A stretch of 24,946 bases of DNA from CAWULT01 sp963923455 (GTDB lineage Bacteria > Acidobacteriota > Vicinamibacteria > Vicinamibacterales > UBA2999), in NCBI GenBank assembly GCA_963923455.1, contig CAWULT010000065.1:1-24946 (forward strand), given 5' to 3'. Both the position numbers and the translations under genes were made by a program. Position 1 is the first letter of the stretch. Each line of letters opens with the position of its first letter. Positions 16,901 to 23,169 of this stretch are shown piece after piece. The notes under the pieces were generated by a model. It was not told where the DNA came from. It saw only the letters and a list, made by a program, of their open reading frames with translations, and did no database searches.

Positions 16901-17074
16901 ACGCGATACCAGGGGGTATCAACCGCCGGGAGCCTGGGGAACTACATTCCCAGCACGCTCCCGACGCTGGTTCTGGACGGGGACGGGAACGTCACGGCGC
17001 TGACGTGGAACTACCGGTACGACAGCGCATACGCAACCGACGAAGTGACGGGCCAGGTGACCCGGGCGCCGTAG
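13910..17074 (+). CDS. Secreted S8 subtilase with Ca-binding (dockerin-like) and Ig-like regions
   Basis: A 1054-residue secreted serine protease. ATG 13910 follows a GGAGGGG ribosome site and opens a Sec signal peptide (FSLSVLVAGLLLVQAGTKVQG). Residues about 35-165 are beta-rich, and about 180-265 resemble a subtilase propeptide. The S8 domain carries Asp307 (NVLVTDAFG), His339 (GHGYNV), the oxyanion Asn452 (SSAGNS) and Ser579 (NGTSFAAP); the Asp and His contexts are divergent, the Ser context is classical. Residues about 653-715 hold two Ca-loop-like repeats (DVSGDG and DLNGDGE), dockerin-like. About 785-865 resembles a bacterial Ig-like domain, and the last ~180 residues are an unrecognised beta-rich domain. 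Alternative starts further upstream lie antisense to the flavoprotein and are rejected. Substrate unknown. Confidence 0.88.
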   Translation: MAVGAKRFSLSVLVAGLLLVQAGTKVQGQQGGDTVTVSGALCWTTRLTCVPDSRHPLVVGWYEQVSQRVVSSNTKEMTFRATLINHGAGLAGARATAQSLSPSLSIVDGSLSFGAVGSGGTVVSSDTFTLRQTGSAFSWANLQWQIAPLTFVPGEGVILSGGSSSRALDALTRVDPAPAAAADIVDGIILTRLDVAITAQATVGQVNAALAAIGGGIVTMRPGLPVMTVAVPKQPDATALQQLADRLKAYPGIRLVLLGRSVDPAIKPDAGADPPDFDHLAAARFPAAWNVQELADCGQKVNVLVTDAFGAVADSALVSFEQEVPGASVDIARGSTAGHGYNVLATMAARFNLFSPTGANPYPACLNIHGVQILGLSSLQIVLALDAALPADGPVVVNSSLGFVEHCDAACFESWAGPRVTPAIDRALAGLIARHLLRPHQNRLFIASSAGNSANNLVGQMYLGARSARYDSWHAVAATSDSMMSWITDPALWAPAPGCGGVLGCPSLAASPDERAALDGLIADLDETEGASLQNVLIVGSTANTATRVPSAFSEVGADVFAVGEAIPAITGGYTNGTSFAAPQVAGLASYLLMVQPWARNDPDAIANVTSAIMSNRAAVPVPFIDAFASTLAVDPAGTPDPATWHVRRKLLDVSGDGGAPPDGRFTESDIEAFIARFFEPPDYSVPVSVAPRDFSRYDLNGDGETGGTSATGGMPPFDLDRTGSQQHGAPLLTTLTLDIFGAEREIDEHHVSDLDVLCYYAYSPLYEGITTVRDVLLEEKCVESSFRIVPGDVTLAPGASIDFDAEIAGLPDTAVEWSVPAGGGSIDPQTGVFTAGSAPGTFSVIAVRLADEDDVAEAIVRIREDEDPIPPGTYAGTIVQRHTFRPAGVPEPTTEVEVRWNVRMATSRRASTPEVTGTAHFRSVYREYYQGYSDVPMCLLSTTTTEGDLSITFYSGSYDGNDPSRWGLGGYYLAGGTVTSTYDRTDCVGNPDHSEGTRYQGVSTAGSLGNYIPSTLPTLVLDGDGNVTALTWNYRYDSAYATDEVTGQVTRAP

Positions 17075-17075
17075 C

Positions 17076-17588
17076 CTACTTCTTCAGGAACTCCAACAGT
17101 GCTTCTTTGGTGCTGCGGAAGGCCAGCTCGTCCCACGGGATCTCGTGCGGGTGGAAGAAGCGGCCTTCGAGGCTCTCGTCGTCCCACGCGAACTCGCCGC
17201 CGACGATCGTGGCCTCGTACACGATGATCACGGGGGCGCCGCCGGGGTAGGAGTAGACGTTCAGCAGCCGTTCGATCCGGACGTCGAGTCCGGCTTCCTC
17301 GCGGGCCTCCCGCACGGCGGCCACGTGCACTTCTTCGCCGCGGTCCACGTAGCCGCCCGGGAACACCCACTTGCCGTACCCCGGGTCGATCGCGCGGCGC
17401 ACCAGTACGATGCGCTGTTCCTCGTCGCGGATGATCGTGCCCACCGCCACCTTGGGGTCCAGGTAGAACACGAACCCGCACCGGGTGCAGACGAGGCGCT
17501 CCGGCTCCTTGGGCCGCAGGCTGCGCGGTTCGAGCGCACCCCCGCACATGGGGCAGTGGCTGTACGGGCGCTCGTCGTGGAAGTGCAT
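17076..17588 (-). CDS. Zinc-ribbon NUDIX hydrolase
   Basis: A 170-residue NUDIX hydrolase with an N-terminal zinc ribbon: Cys12-x2-Cys15 and Cys34-x2-Cys37 (HCPMCGG and VCTRCGF). The Nudix box spans residues 79-101 and fits the consensus fully: Gly79, Glu85, Arg93-Glu94, Arg96-Glu97-Glu98, Gly100. Zinc-ribbon plus NUDIX is the architecture of NudC-like NADH pyrophosphatases and of ADP-ribose or ADP-sugar hydrolases, but the protein is shorter than NudC (257 aa) and I see no NudC SQPWPFPxS motif, so the substrate is open. It is divergent from def, 21 bases apart, and convergent with the subtilase, with one base between the two stop codons. Confidence 0.88.
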   Translation of the reverse strand: MHFHDERPYSHCPMCGGALEPRSLRPKEPERLVCTRCGFVFYLDPKVAVGTIIRDEEQRIVLVRRAIDPGYGKWVFPGGYVDRGEEVHVAAVREAREEAGLDVRIERLLNVYSYPGGAPVIIVYEATIVGGEFAWDDESLEGRFFHPHEIPWDELAFRSTKEALLEFLKK

Positions 17589-17609
17589 GGAGGCCTATAA
17601 TCTTGCTTC
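17589..17609. promoter_or_regulatory. Shared divergent promoter, NUDIX gene / def
   Basis: The full 21-base gap holds one perfect TATAAT at 17596-17601. On the plus strand 8 bases separate it from the def ATG at 17610, which predicts a leaderless def mRNA. On the minus strand 7 bases separate ATTATA from ATG 17588; shifted one base it gives GATTAT. The minus-strand 7 bases (GGCCTCC) contain no Shine-Dalgarno site. The spacing matches that at 5506-5525 almost exactly, although the flanking genes are unrelated. Confidence 0.65.
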
Positions 17610-18137
17610 ATGTCCATTCTGAAAGTCGCGCGGATGGGGCACCCGGTGCTCCGGCAGCGCGCCCGTCCCCTCGACAAGGCCATGCTGCGCGATCCGCTCG
17701 TCCAGAAGCTGATGGACGACATGATCGAGACGATGCACGAATACCACGGGGTGGGCCTGGCCGCGCCCCAGGTGCACGAGAGCCTGCGGATCTTCGTCGC
17801 GCTGCTCGACGAGGACCCGGGCCCGGACAGCGAGGCAATGGTGCTGGTCAATCCGGAGCTGGCGCCCCGGGGACCGGTCAAGGAAGAGGGCTGGGAGGGC
17901 TGCCTCAGCATCCCGGACATCCGGGGAATGGTGCCGCGCTACGTGGACATCGCGCTGCGGGCGCTCGACCGGGAGGGCAAGCCGCTCGAGCTGAACCTGC
18001 GGAAGTTCCCCGCGCGCGTCGTGCAGCACGAAACGGATCATCTCGACGGCGTCCTGTTCTTCGACCGGATGGCCTCGTTCCAGACGCTGTCGTTCATGGA
18101 CGAGTACTCGCGCTACCACACGAAGGACGAGGACTAG
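17610..18137 (+). CDS. def: Peptide deformylase
   Basis: Removes the formyl group from the initiator methionine of new proteins; cytosolic metalloenzyme. The 175-residue protein shows all three family motifs: GVGLAAPQV at 47-55, EGCLSIP at 96-102 with the metal ligand Cys98, and QHETDHLDG with His140, Glu141 and His144. Length is typical. ATG 17610 directly follows the TATAAT element by 8 bases, so no Shine-Dalgarno site is available and the message is probably leaderless. The thyX-like gene starts 17 bases after its stop. The usual partner gene fmt is not in the window. Confidence 0.96.
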   Translation: MSILKVARMGHPVLRQRARPLDKAMLRDPLVQKLMDDMIETMHEYHGVGLAAPQVHESLRIFVALLDEDPGPDSEAMVLVNPELAPRGPVKEEGWEGCLSIPDIRGMVPRYVDIALRALDREGKPLELNLRKFPARVVQHETDHLDGVLFFDRMASFQTLSFMDEYSRYHTKDED

Positions 18138-18153
18138 GACGGCGGAGCCAGCC

Positions 18154-19689
18154 GTGCTCTCCACTGGTGCACCGGTCGTCACGCTGCGTTCGGCTCCGAT
18201 GGCCCCGTTCGATGGGGCCATCGCGGCCGCGCGCACGTGCTATTCGCCCCGGGTGATCGGCGCGGACGAGGTCACCGAGGGCCAGCGCAACACGATCGGT
18301 GCGTTGACGTTCGACGCCGGTCATCACACGGTCTATCAGCACGCTCACTTCGAGTTCGGTCTCGAGAACGTCTCCCGGCAGTTCGTCTGGTCGTTCCTGC
18401 ACTCGTACCCCTTCTACAATTCCGAGCAGTCGAGCCAGCGCTACGTCAGGCTGAAGGAACCGCGGGCGTTCGTGCCGCCGATCGACGGCGAGGCCCGCCG
18501 CGTCTACGAGGACCAGGTCGTCCGTGCCTGGGATCGCTACGCGGAGCTCTCGGCGCTGCTCAAGGACGACGCGTTCGGCATCCTGAAGGAGCTGCGCTAC
18601 GTCAGGCCGACGACGAATCCGGACCGCCTGAAGCTGATCGACAAGGACGCCGAGAAGCGCGCGATCGAGACCGCCCGCTACGTGGTGCCGATCGCTGCGT
18701 TCACGTCGATGGTGCACACGGTGTCGGGCCTCGTGCTCCACCGGCTGCAGCGGATGGTCAACACCGGCGACGCGCCGTTCGAGGCGCGGGCGGTCGTGTC
18801 GGAGATGGTGCGGCACGTGCGCGAGTTCGACCCGCTGTTCTTCGAGAAGGTCGGGCTCGGCCCGCTCGAGGCGGCCGACCTGCCCGAGGCGTCGTTCCCG
18901 AAGCCGCGCGCGGCCGGCGACGTCTATGCCGTGACGTTCGACGCGCGCCTGGACGGCCGGTGGTCCAGGCTCCTCGACGCCTCGCCAGACGCCGAGGCCG
19001 TGCTGGCCGAGTCGGTCCGCTCGGTGTTCGGGCTCACGGTCGAGGAGATGCCCGACGCCGAGGCGCTCGACAGGGTGATGAACCCGGCGCGCAACCGGTA
19101 CCGCCTGGACGTGTTGAACGTGTCGCATCACTCGCCGCTGATGCGGTCGCTGCACCACGTCACGTACGTGTTCGAGAAGCGGCTCAGCCATGCCGCCGAT
19201 TCGCAGGACCAGCGGCACCGGATGGTGCCGGCCTCGCGGCCGCTGATGACGTTTGCCGACACCGCGCGGCCCGACTACATCACGCCGCGGCTCATCGCCG
19301 CCAACCCGCGTGCGAAGGCCGTCTACGACGCCGCCATGGCGGAGGCCTGGGCCGCCAAGAACCGGCTGCTCGAACTGGGCGTGCCGCTCGAGTTCGCGCT
19401 CTACCTGCTGCCCAACGCGAAGACGCTGCGCTTCATCGAATCCGGGTCGCTCCTGTCACTGCTGCACAAGTGGACCCAGCGCACGTGCTTCAACGCGCAG
19501 GAGGAGATCTACCTGGCCTCGATGGACGAAGTGGCGCAGGTGCGAGCGCGGCATCCGGGGATCGGCCGGCACATCGGCCCGCCGTGCGTGATCCGCAACG
19601 GGCTCGTGTCGCCGCGCTGCACCGAGGGCTCACACTTCTGCGGCGTGCCCGTGTGGCGCGACTTCCCGAACGTCGTCCGCCGGCTGTGA
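18154..19689 (+). CDS. Double-length ThyX-like flavin-dependent thymidylate synthase
   Basis: A 511-residue protein, about twice the usual ThyX length, with two ThyX-like halves. Half one has AARTCYSP, GHHTVYQHAHFEFGLENVSR (56-75) and NSEQSSQRYV (89-98). Half two has HHSPLMRSLHHVTYVF (from 325) and QRHRM with Arg354-His355-Arg356. Both halves end in a matching block: LHRLQRMVN around Arg200 and LHKWTQRTCFNAQEEI around Arg443. ThyX methylates dUMP with methylene-THF and FAD. Extra-long ThyX homologues are known in some bacteria such as Chlamydiae. A cysteine-rich tail (CVIRNGLVSPRC then FCG) follows. GTG 18154 has a CGGAG-like site upstream. I see no thyA in the window. Activity is inferred. 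Confidence 0.8.
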   Translation: MLSTGAPVVTLRSAPMAPFDGAIAAARTCYSPRVIGADEVTEGQRNTIGALTFDAGHHTVYQHAHFEFGLENVSRQFVWSFLHSYPFYNSEQSSQRYVRLKEPRAFVPPIDGEARRVYEDQVVRAWDRYAELSALLKDDAFGILKELRYVRPTTNPDRLKLIDKDAEKRAIETARYVVPIAAFTSMVHTVSGLVLHRLQRMVNTGDAPFEARAVVSEMVRHVREFDPLFFEKVGLGPLEAADLPEASFPKPRAAGDVYAVTFDARLDGRWSRLLDASPDAEAVLAESVRSVFGLTVEEMPDAEALDRVMNPARNRYRLDVLNVSHHSPLMRSLHHVTYVFEKRLSHAADSQDQRHRMVPASRPLMTFADTARPDYITPRLIAANPRAKAVYDAAMAEAWAAKNRLLELGVPLEFALYLLPNAKTLRFIESGSLLSLLHKWTQRTCFNAQEEIYLASMDEVAQVRARHPGIGRHIGPPCVIRNGLVSPRCTEGSHFCGVPVWRDFPNVVRRL

Positions 19690-19720
19690 ACGGAGCGGGC
19701 CGACGTCAGGTCTCCGCGCC

Positions 19721-20422
19721 GTGATCGCTGCCTGGCTCGTTCACCTCTACACCGCGAGCGGCGCGGTGCTCGCCTTCCTGGCGCTGCGGGCCGTCGTCGA
19801 GCACGACTACCGGACGGCGTTCTTCTGGCTGTGGGCGCAGGTGATCGTCGATGCCACCGACGGCGCGCTCGCGCGGGTGGCCCGCGTGAAGGAGCGCATC
19901 CCGTGGTTCGACGGGGGCCGGCTCGACGACATCGTCGACTACATTGCCTACGCGTTCGTGCCGGCGTTCTTCGTCTGGCGGGGCCTGGTCGTGCCAGAAC
20001 CCTGGACGGTCACCGTGGCCGTGGCCATGCTGCTCGCCAGCGCCTACGGGTTCAGCCACGCCGAGGCCAAGACCGACGACCACTTCTTCACCGGGTTCCC
20101 GTCGTACTGGAACGTCGTCACCCTCTACATGCTGCTGGCGCGGTGGCCGCCGCGCGCCAACCTGGTCGTGCTGCTGGGACTGGCCGTGCTGGTGTTCGTG
20201 CCCATCCGCTATGTGTACCCGTCGCGGACACCCGTCTGGTGGTGGGCCACCAATCTGCTCGGCTACGCGTGGTCCGCAGCGCTCGTGCTGATGTTGTGGC
20301 AGTACCCGGACGTGTCGCAGCCGGTGCTGTGGATGTCGTACGTCTACCCCGCTTACTACTTCGTGCTGTCCCTGGCGCTGCACTTCAGATTGATCCGGCC
20401 GGCACCCATTTCTCGGTCCTAG
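19721..20422 (+). CDS. CDP-alcohol phosphatidyltransferase, phosphatidylcholine synthase (PcsA)-like
   Basis: A 233-residue multi-pass membrane enzyme. The CDP-alcohol phosphatidyltransferase motif is complete: Asp44, Asp47-Gly48, Ala51-Arg52, Gly65, Asp69 and Asp73. Around it the sequence resembles rhizobial PcsA closely: VHLYTASGAVLAFLALRAV near the start, ARVARVKERIPWFDG, then KTDDHFFTGFPSYWNVVTLY matching the PcsA block KTDEYFFSGFPVVWN. PcsA condenses CDP-diacylglycerol with choline to make phosphatidylcholine. That specificity is likely but unproven; another CDP-alcohol acceptor is possible. GTG 19721 is 31 bases after the thyX-like stop, with only a weak ribosome site. Several hydrophobic segments (e.g. 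residues 12-42, 75-100, 145-160) are membrane helices. Confidence 0.8.
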   Translation: MIAAWLVHLYTASGAVLAFLALRAVVEHDYRTAFFWLWAQVIVDATDGALARVARVKERIPWFDGGRLDDIVDYIAYAFVPAFFVWRGLVVPEPWTVTVAVAMLLASAYGFSHAEAKTDDHFFTGFPSYWNVVTLYMLLARWPPRANLVVLLGLAVLVFVPIRYVYPSRTPVWWWATNLLGYAWSAALVLMLWQYPDVSQPVLWMSYVYPAYYFVLSLALHFRLIRPAPISRS

Positions 20423-20442
20423 GCACGGCCCTGTTTGGTCGA

Positions 20443-20470
20443 TTGCCTGCCGGCCGAGGTGGGAAATATT
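20443..20470 (+). promoter_or_regulatory. Weak candidate promoter of the nap operon
   Basis: TTGCCT (20443-20448) and AATATT (20465-20470), spaced 16 bases, each match the sigma-70 consensus at four of six positions. A start near 20477 would give a leader of about 130 bases before napD. No FNR-type palindrome is visible nearby. Confidence 0.3.
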
Positions 20471-20492
20471 CGCAGGGCATGGTCAAGAACAA

Positions 20493-20602
20493 CCAGCCGG
20501 GTTCGGTCACACAGGCTGGAGGCGTTGAAGCGCCACGAATGGGCCGTGGGAACCGTTTGTGCTTACAAGCGACGGTTGGGATGTGGAGCCAAGGCCCGTG
20601 GC
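20493..20602 (+). promoter_or_regulatory. Candidate structured RNA leader of the nap operon
   Basis: The gap between pcsA-like and napD contains several nested inverted repeats. CCAGCC 20493-20498 pairs with GGCTGG 20514-20519. GCCACG 20532-20537 pairs with CGTGGC 20597-20602, extended by GGCC 20542-20545 with GGCC 20593-20596. Inside this lies AACCGT 20551-20556 with ACGGTT 20572-20577, continued by TTGT with ACAA. Competing pairings exist (GGCG 20521-20524 with CGCC 20531-20534; CCACG 20533-20537 with CGTGG 20545-20549). The closing helix ends 6 bases before the napD start, where a ribosome site should be. I do not recognise a named riboswitch class. Confidence 0.4.
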
Positions 20603-20608
20603 AATTCA

Positions 20609-20863
20609 GTGACCTCGCCATCTGACGCATTGACCGTTCGGAGCTTTCTTGTACACACGGTGCGGGGGCGTGCGGCGGACGTCGCGGCGCGCTTGTCTGG
20701 CATGCCGGGTTGTCACGTGCATCCCGCCCTCAATCACGACTTGCTGGTCGTCGTGGTCGAGACGCAAACCGGCGAGGAGGCTGACCGGCTCGATGCCGCG
20801 ATGGCCTCGCTGGACGGAGTCGAGGGCCTGGCTCTCGTCTCGGGCTTTTCCGAGGAGCCGTGA
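20609..20863 (+). CDS. napD: NapD-like chaperone for periplasmic nitrate reductase
   Basis: An 84-residue cytosolic protein that, by family knowledge, binds the Tat signal of NapA and delays export until cofactors are inserted. Length matches E. coli NapD (87 aa). Visible features are VRSFLVHTVRGRAADVAARLSGMPGCHV near the N-terminus, the central LLVVVVETQ strand and the C-terminal LDGVEGLALVSGFSEE, all aligning with NapD. I chose GTG 20609; a TTG at 20630 is an alternative, and the longer open frame from 20435 would run through the structured leader and lacks family similarity. No clear Shine-Dalgarno site precedes it. The stop overlaps the napA start (TGATG), as expected for a coupled chaperone-enzyme pair. 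Confidence 0.85.
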   Translation: MTSPSDALTVRSFLVHTVRGRAADVAARLSGMPGCHVHPALNHDLLVVVVETQTGEEADRLDAAMASLDGVEGLALVSGFSEEP

Positions 20864-23169
20864 TGATCGATCGACGGACGCTGCTGGTCCAGATGGCCAC
20901 CGCCGCGGCGATGGCCGCCGCCGCGCGCCTGATGCCGGATATCGCGTTCGCGGCCCAGGCCGCCGACCATCCCTCTGACCTGACGTGGCAGAAGGCTCCG
21001 TGCCGGTTCTGCGGCGTCGGATGCGGCCTGCTGATCGGCGTGGAGAGCGGCCGGGCGCGGGCCGTGAAGGGGGATCCCGACAGTTCGGTCAACCGGGGCC
21101 TGTGCTGCGTGAAGGGGTATCACTCGGTCATGGCCCTGTACGGCGCCGACCGCCTGCGCCGGGCGCTCGTGCGCCGCAACGGTACTTTGGTGCCGGTGCC
21201 GATGCGCGAGGCGCTCGACTTGGTGGCCTCGAAGATCAAGGAGACGATCGCCTCGCACGGGAAGGACGCGGTGGCCATCTATGGGTCGGGCCAGTGGACG
21301 ATTCCCGATGGCTACGTGGCGTCCAAGCTCTGGCGTGCCGGCCTCGGCTCCAACAACGTCGAGGCCAATGCACGCCTGTGCATGGCGAGCGCCGTCACCG
21401 GCTTCGCGACGACCTTCGGTCTCGACGAGCCGATGGGCTGCTACGAAGACATCGAGCATGCCGATGTCTTCGTGTTGTGGGGCAACAACATGGCCGAGAT
21501 GCACCCGGTGTTGTTCTCCCGGCTCCTCGACCAGCGCCAGCAGCGCCGAGGCGTGACGATCGTCGACCTCGCCACACGGACGACCCGCACCAGTCGCGCG
21601 GCCGATCGCTCCATCCTGTTCCTGCCTCAGGCCGACCTCGCCGTGGCCAATGGCATCGCGCACCTGCTGATCGAACGGGGCTGGGTCGATCGCGAGTTCA
21701 TCAGGAAGCACGTGTCCTTCCACAAGGGCAAGACCGGGATTGGGTACGGACTCGCCGACAAGGAGGAGTTCACGGACGAGGCGGCAGCGCTGACCTTCGA
21801 GGAATACGCGCGGCTCGTGTCCGAGTACACGCCGGAACGGGTGGAGCGCCTGTCGGGCGTGGCGGCCCGGGACCTGCGGTACCTGGCGTCGCTGTACGGG
21901 GATCCAGCCCGCAAGGTGATGAGCCTGTGGTGCATGGGAGTGAACCAGCACACCCGGGGCACCTGGATCAACAACCTCGTCTACAACCTCCATCTGCTGA
22001 CCGGCAAGATCGCCACGCCTGGTAACAGCCCCTTCTCCCTGACCGGGCAGCCGAGCGCCTGCGGCACGGTGCGCGAGGTGGGCACGCTGACCAACCGGCT
22101 GCCGCACGGGACCGTGACCAACGCCGAGGATCGCCGCCTGGCGGCCACGATCTGGGGTGTGGCGCCAGAGACGATTCCTGCCAAGCCGGCCTATCACGCG
22201 GTGGAGATGTTCCGGGCCCTCGACCGTGGTGACGTCCGGTTCATGTGGATCCAGGTGACCAACCCGATGGTCACCATGCCGAAGCTCGCGCGCTACCGGG
22301 ACGGCGCGCGGAAGGACGGGCGCTTCATCGTCGTGTCCGACGTCTATCCCACGCCGACGACCGACATCGCCGACGTCGTGCTGCCCTCCGCGATGTGGAT
22401 CGAGCGCGAGGGGATGTACGGCAACTCCGAACGCCGGACGCAGCACTTCGCGCAGCAGCTGCAGCCACCAGGCGAGGCCATGAGCGATACGTGGCAGCTC
22501 ATCGAGGTGGCGCGGCGCCTGGGGTTCGAGAAGCTGTTTCCGTGGAGTGAGCGTGAGCACATCCAGCGGATCTGGGAGGAGTACATCCGCTTTCACGAGG
22601 GCGCCGAGCACGCGATGGCACCGTACGAGGAACTGCGGCGCCGGCCCGGCGTGATGTGGCCCTTCGTCGACGGGAAGGAAACGAAGTGGCGCTACCATGC
22701 GGCCACCGATCCGGCGGCCAAAGGCAGCGGATTCGACTTCTACGGGAAGCCAGACCGTCGCGCGTGGATCTGGTTCCGGCCCTATGAGGCCGCGCCGGAG
22801 GTGCCGGATCAGGAGTATCCGTTCTGGCTCGGCACGGGCCGCGTCGTCGAGCACTGGCACACCGGGTCGATGACCATGCGCATTCCCGTGCTGCATCGGG
22901 CGGTCCCCAGCGCCTACGTCGAACTCCATCCGGACGACGCCGCGCGCCTGCGGGTCGTCAACGGAACGCCTGTTCGGCTGACGACCCGCCGGGGCACGAT
23001 CGTCCTTCCGGCGCAGGTCGATGGTCGGGGGCGCCCGGCGCCCGGTCAGGTGTTCGTCCCCTTCTTCGACGAGAAGGCGCTCATCAACGAGTTGACGCTG
23101 GACGCCTTCTGTCCGATCTCGAAGCAGCCGGACTACAAGAAGTGCGCGGTGAAGGTGGAACGCGCATGA
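20863..23169 (+). CDS. napA: Periplasmic nitrate reductase catalytic subunit NapA
   Basis: Reduces nitrate to nitrite at a Mo-bis-MGD centre in the periplasm. The 768-residue protein begins with a Tat signal (IDRRTLLVQMATAAAMAAAA). The [4Fe-4S] site is Cys47, Cys50, Cys54 and Cys82, followed by Lys84 in CVKGYH, the conserved electron-relay lysine. The Mo ligand is Cys173 in ARLCMASAVTGFATTFG, then DEPMGCYEDIE and LWGNNMAEMHPVL, which are diagnostic of NapA over other molybdopterin enzymes. GVNQHTRGTWINNLVYN and the C-terminal VEHWHTGSMT complete the pattern. It is shorter than E. coli NapA (828 aa), nearer the small Desulfovibrio-type enzyme. ATG 20863 fits GAGGAG better than GTG 20860. Residue 81 is an extra Cys next to the fourth ligand. 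Confidence 0.95.
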   Translation: MIDRRTLLVQMATAAAMAAAARLMPDIAFAAQAADHPSDLTWQKAPCRFCGVGCGLLIGVESGRARAVKGDPDSSVNRGLCCVKGYHSVMALYGADRLRRALVRRNGTLVPVPMREALDLVASKIKETIASHGKDAVAIYGSGQWTIPDGYVASKLWRAGLGSNNVEANARLCMASAVTGFATTFGLDEPMGCYEDIEHADVFVLWGNNMAEMHPVLFSRLLDQRQQRRGVTIVDLATRTTRTSRAADRSILFLPQADLAVANGIAHLLIERGWVDREFIRKHVSFHKGKTGIGYGLADKEEFTDEAAALTFEEYARLVSEYTPERVERLSGVAARDLRYLASLYGDPARKVMSLWCMGVNQHTRGTWINNLVYNLHLLTGKIATPGNSPFSLTGQPSACGTVREVGTLTNRLPHGTVTNAEDRRLAATIWGVAPETIPAKPAYHAVEMFRALDRGDVRFMWIQVTNPMVTMPKLARYRDGARKDGRFIVVSDVYPTPTTDIADVVLPSAMWIEREGMYGNSERRTQHFAQQLQPPGEAMSDTWQLIEVARRLGFEKLFPWSEREHIQRIWEEYIRFHEGAEHAMAPYEELRRRPGVMWPFVDGKETKWRYHAATDPAAKGSGFDFYGKPDRRAWIWFRPYEAAPEVPDQEYPFWLGTGRVVEHWHTGSMTMRIPVLHRAVPSAYVELHPDDAARLRVVNGTPVRLTTRRGTIVLPAQVDGRGRPAPGQVFVPFFDEKALINELTLDAFCPISKQPDYKKCAVKVERA

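Noticed and set aside
20462..20510. Blocks resembling parts of a GEMM (cyclic dinucleotide) riboswitch, with CGCAGGGCA and GCCGGGTT.
   Set aside because: The other conserved boxes and the required spacing are missing, so I call only an unclassified structured leader.
20423..20608. FNR-type or NarL/NarP-type operator for the nap operon.
   Set aside because: No TTGAT-N4-ATCAA palindrome or convincing heptamer pair could be found.
20734..22929. 731-codon minus-strand open frame opposite napD and napA.
   Set aside because: NapA is unambiguous on the plus strand and the antisense product has no family features.
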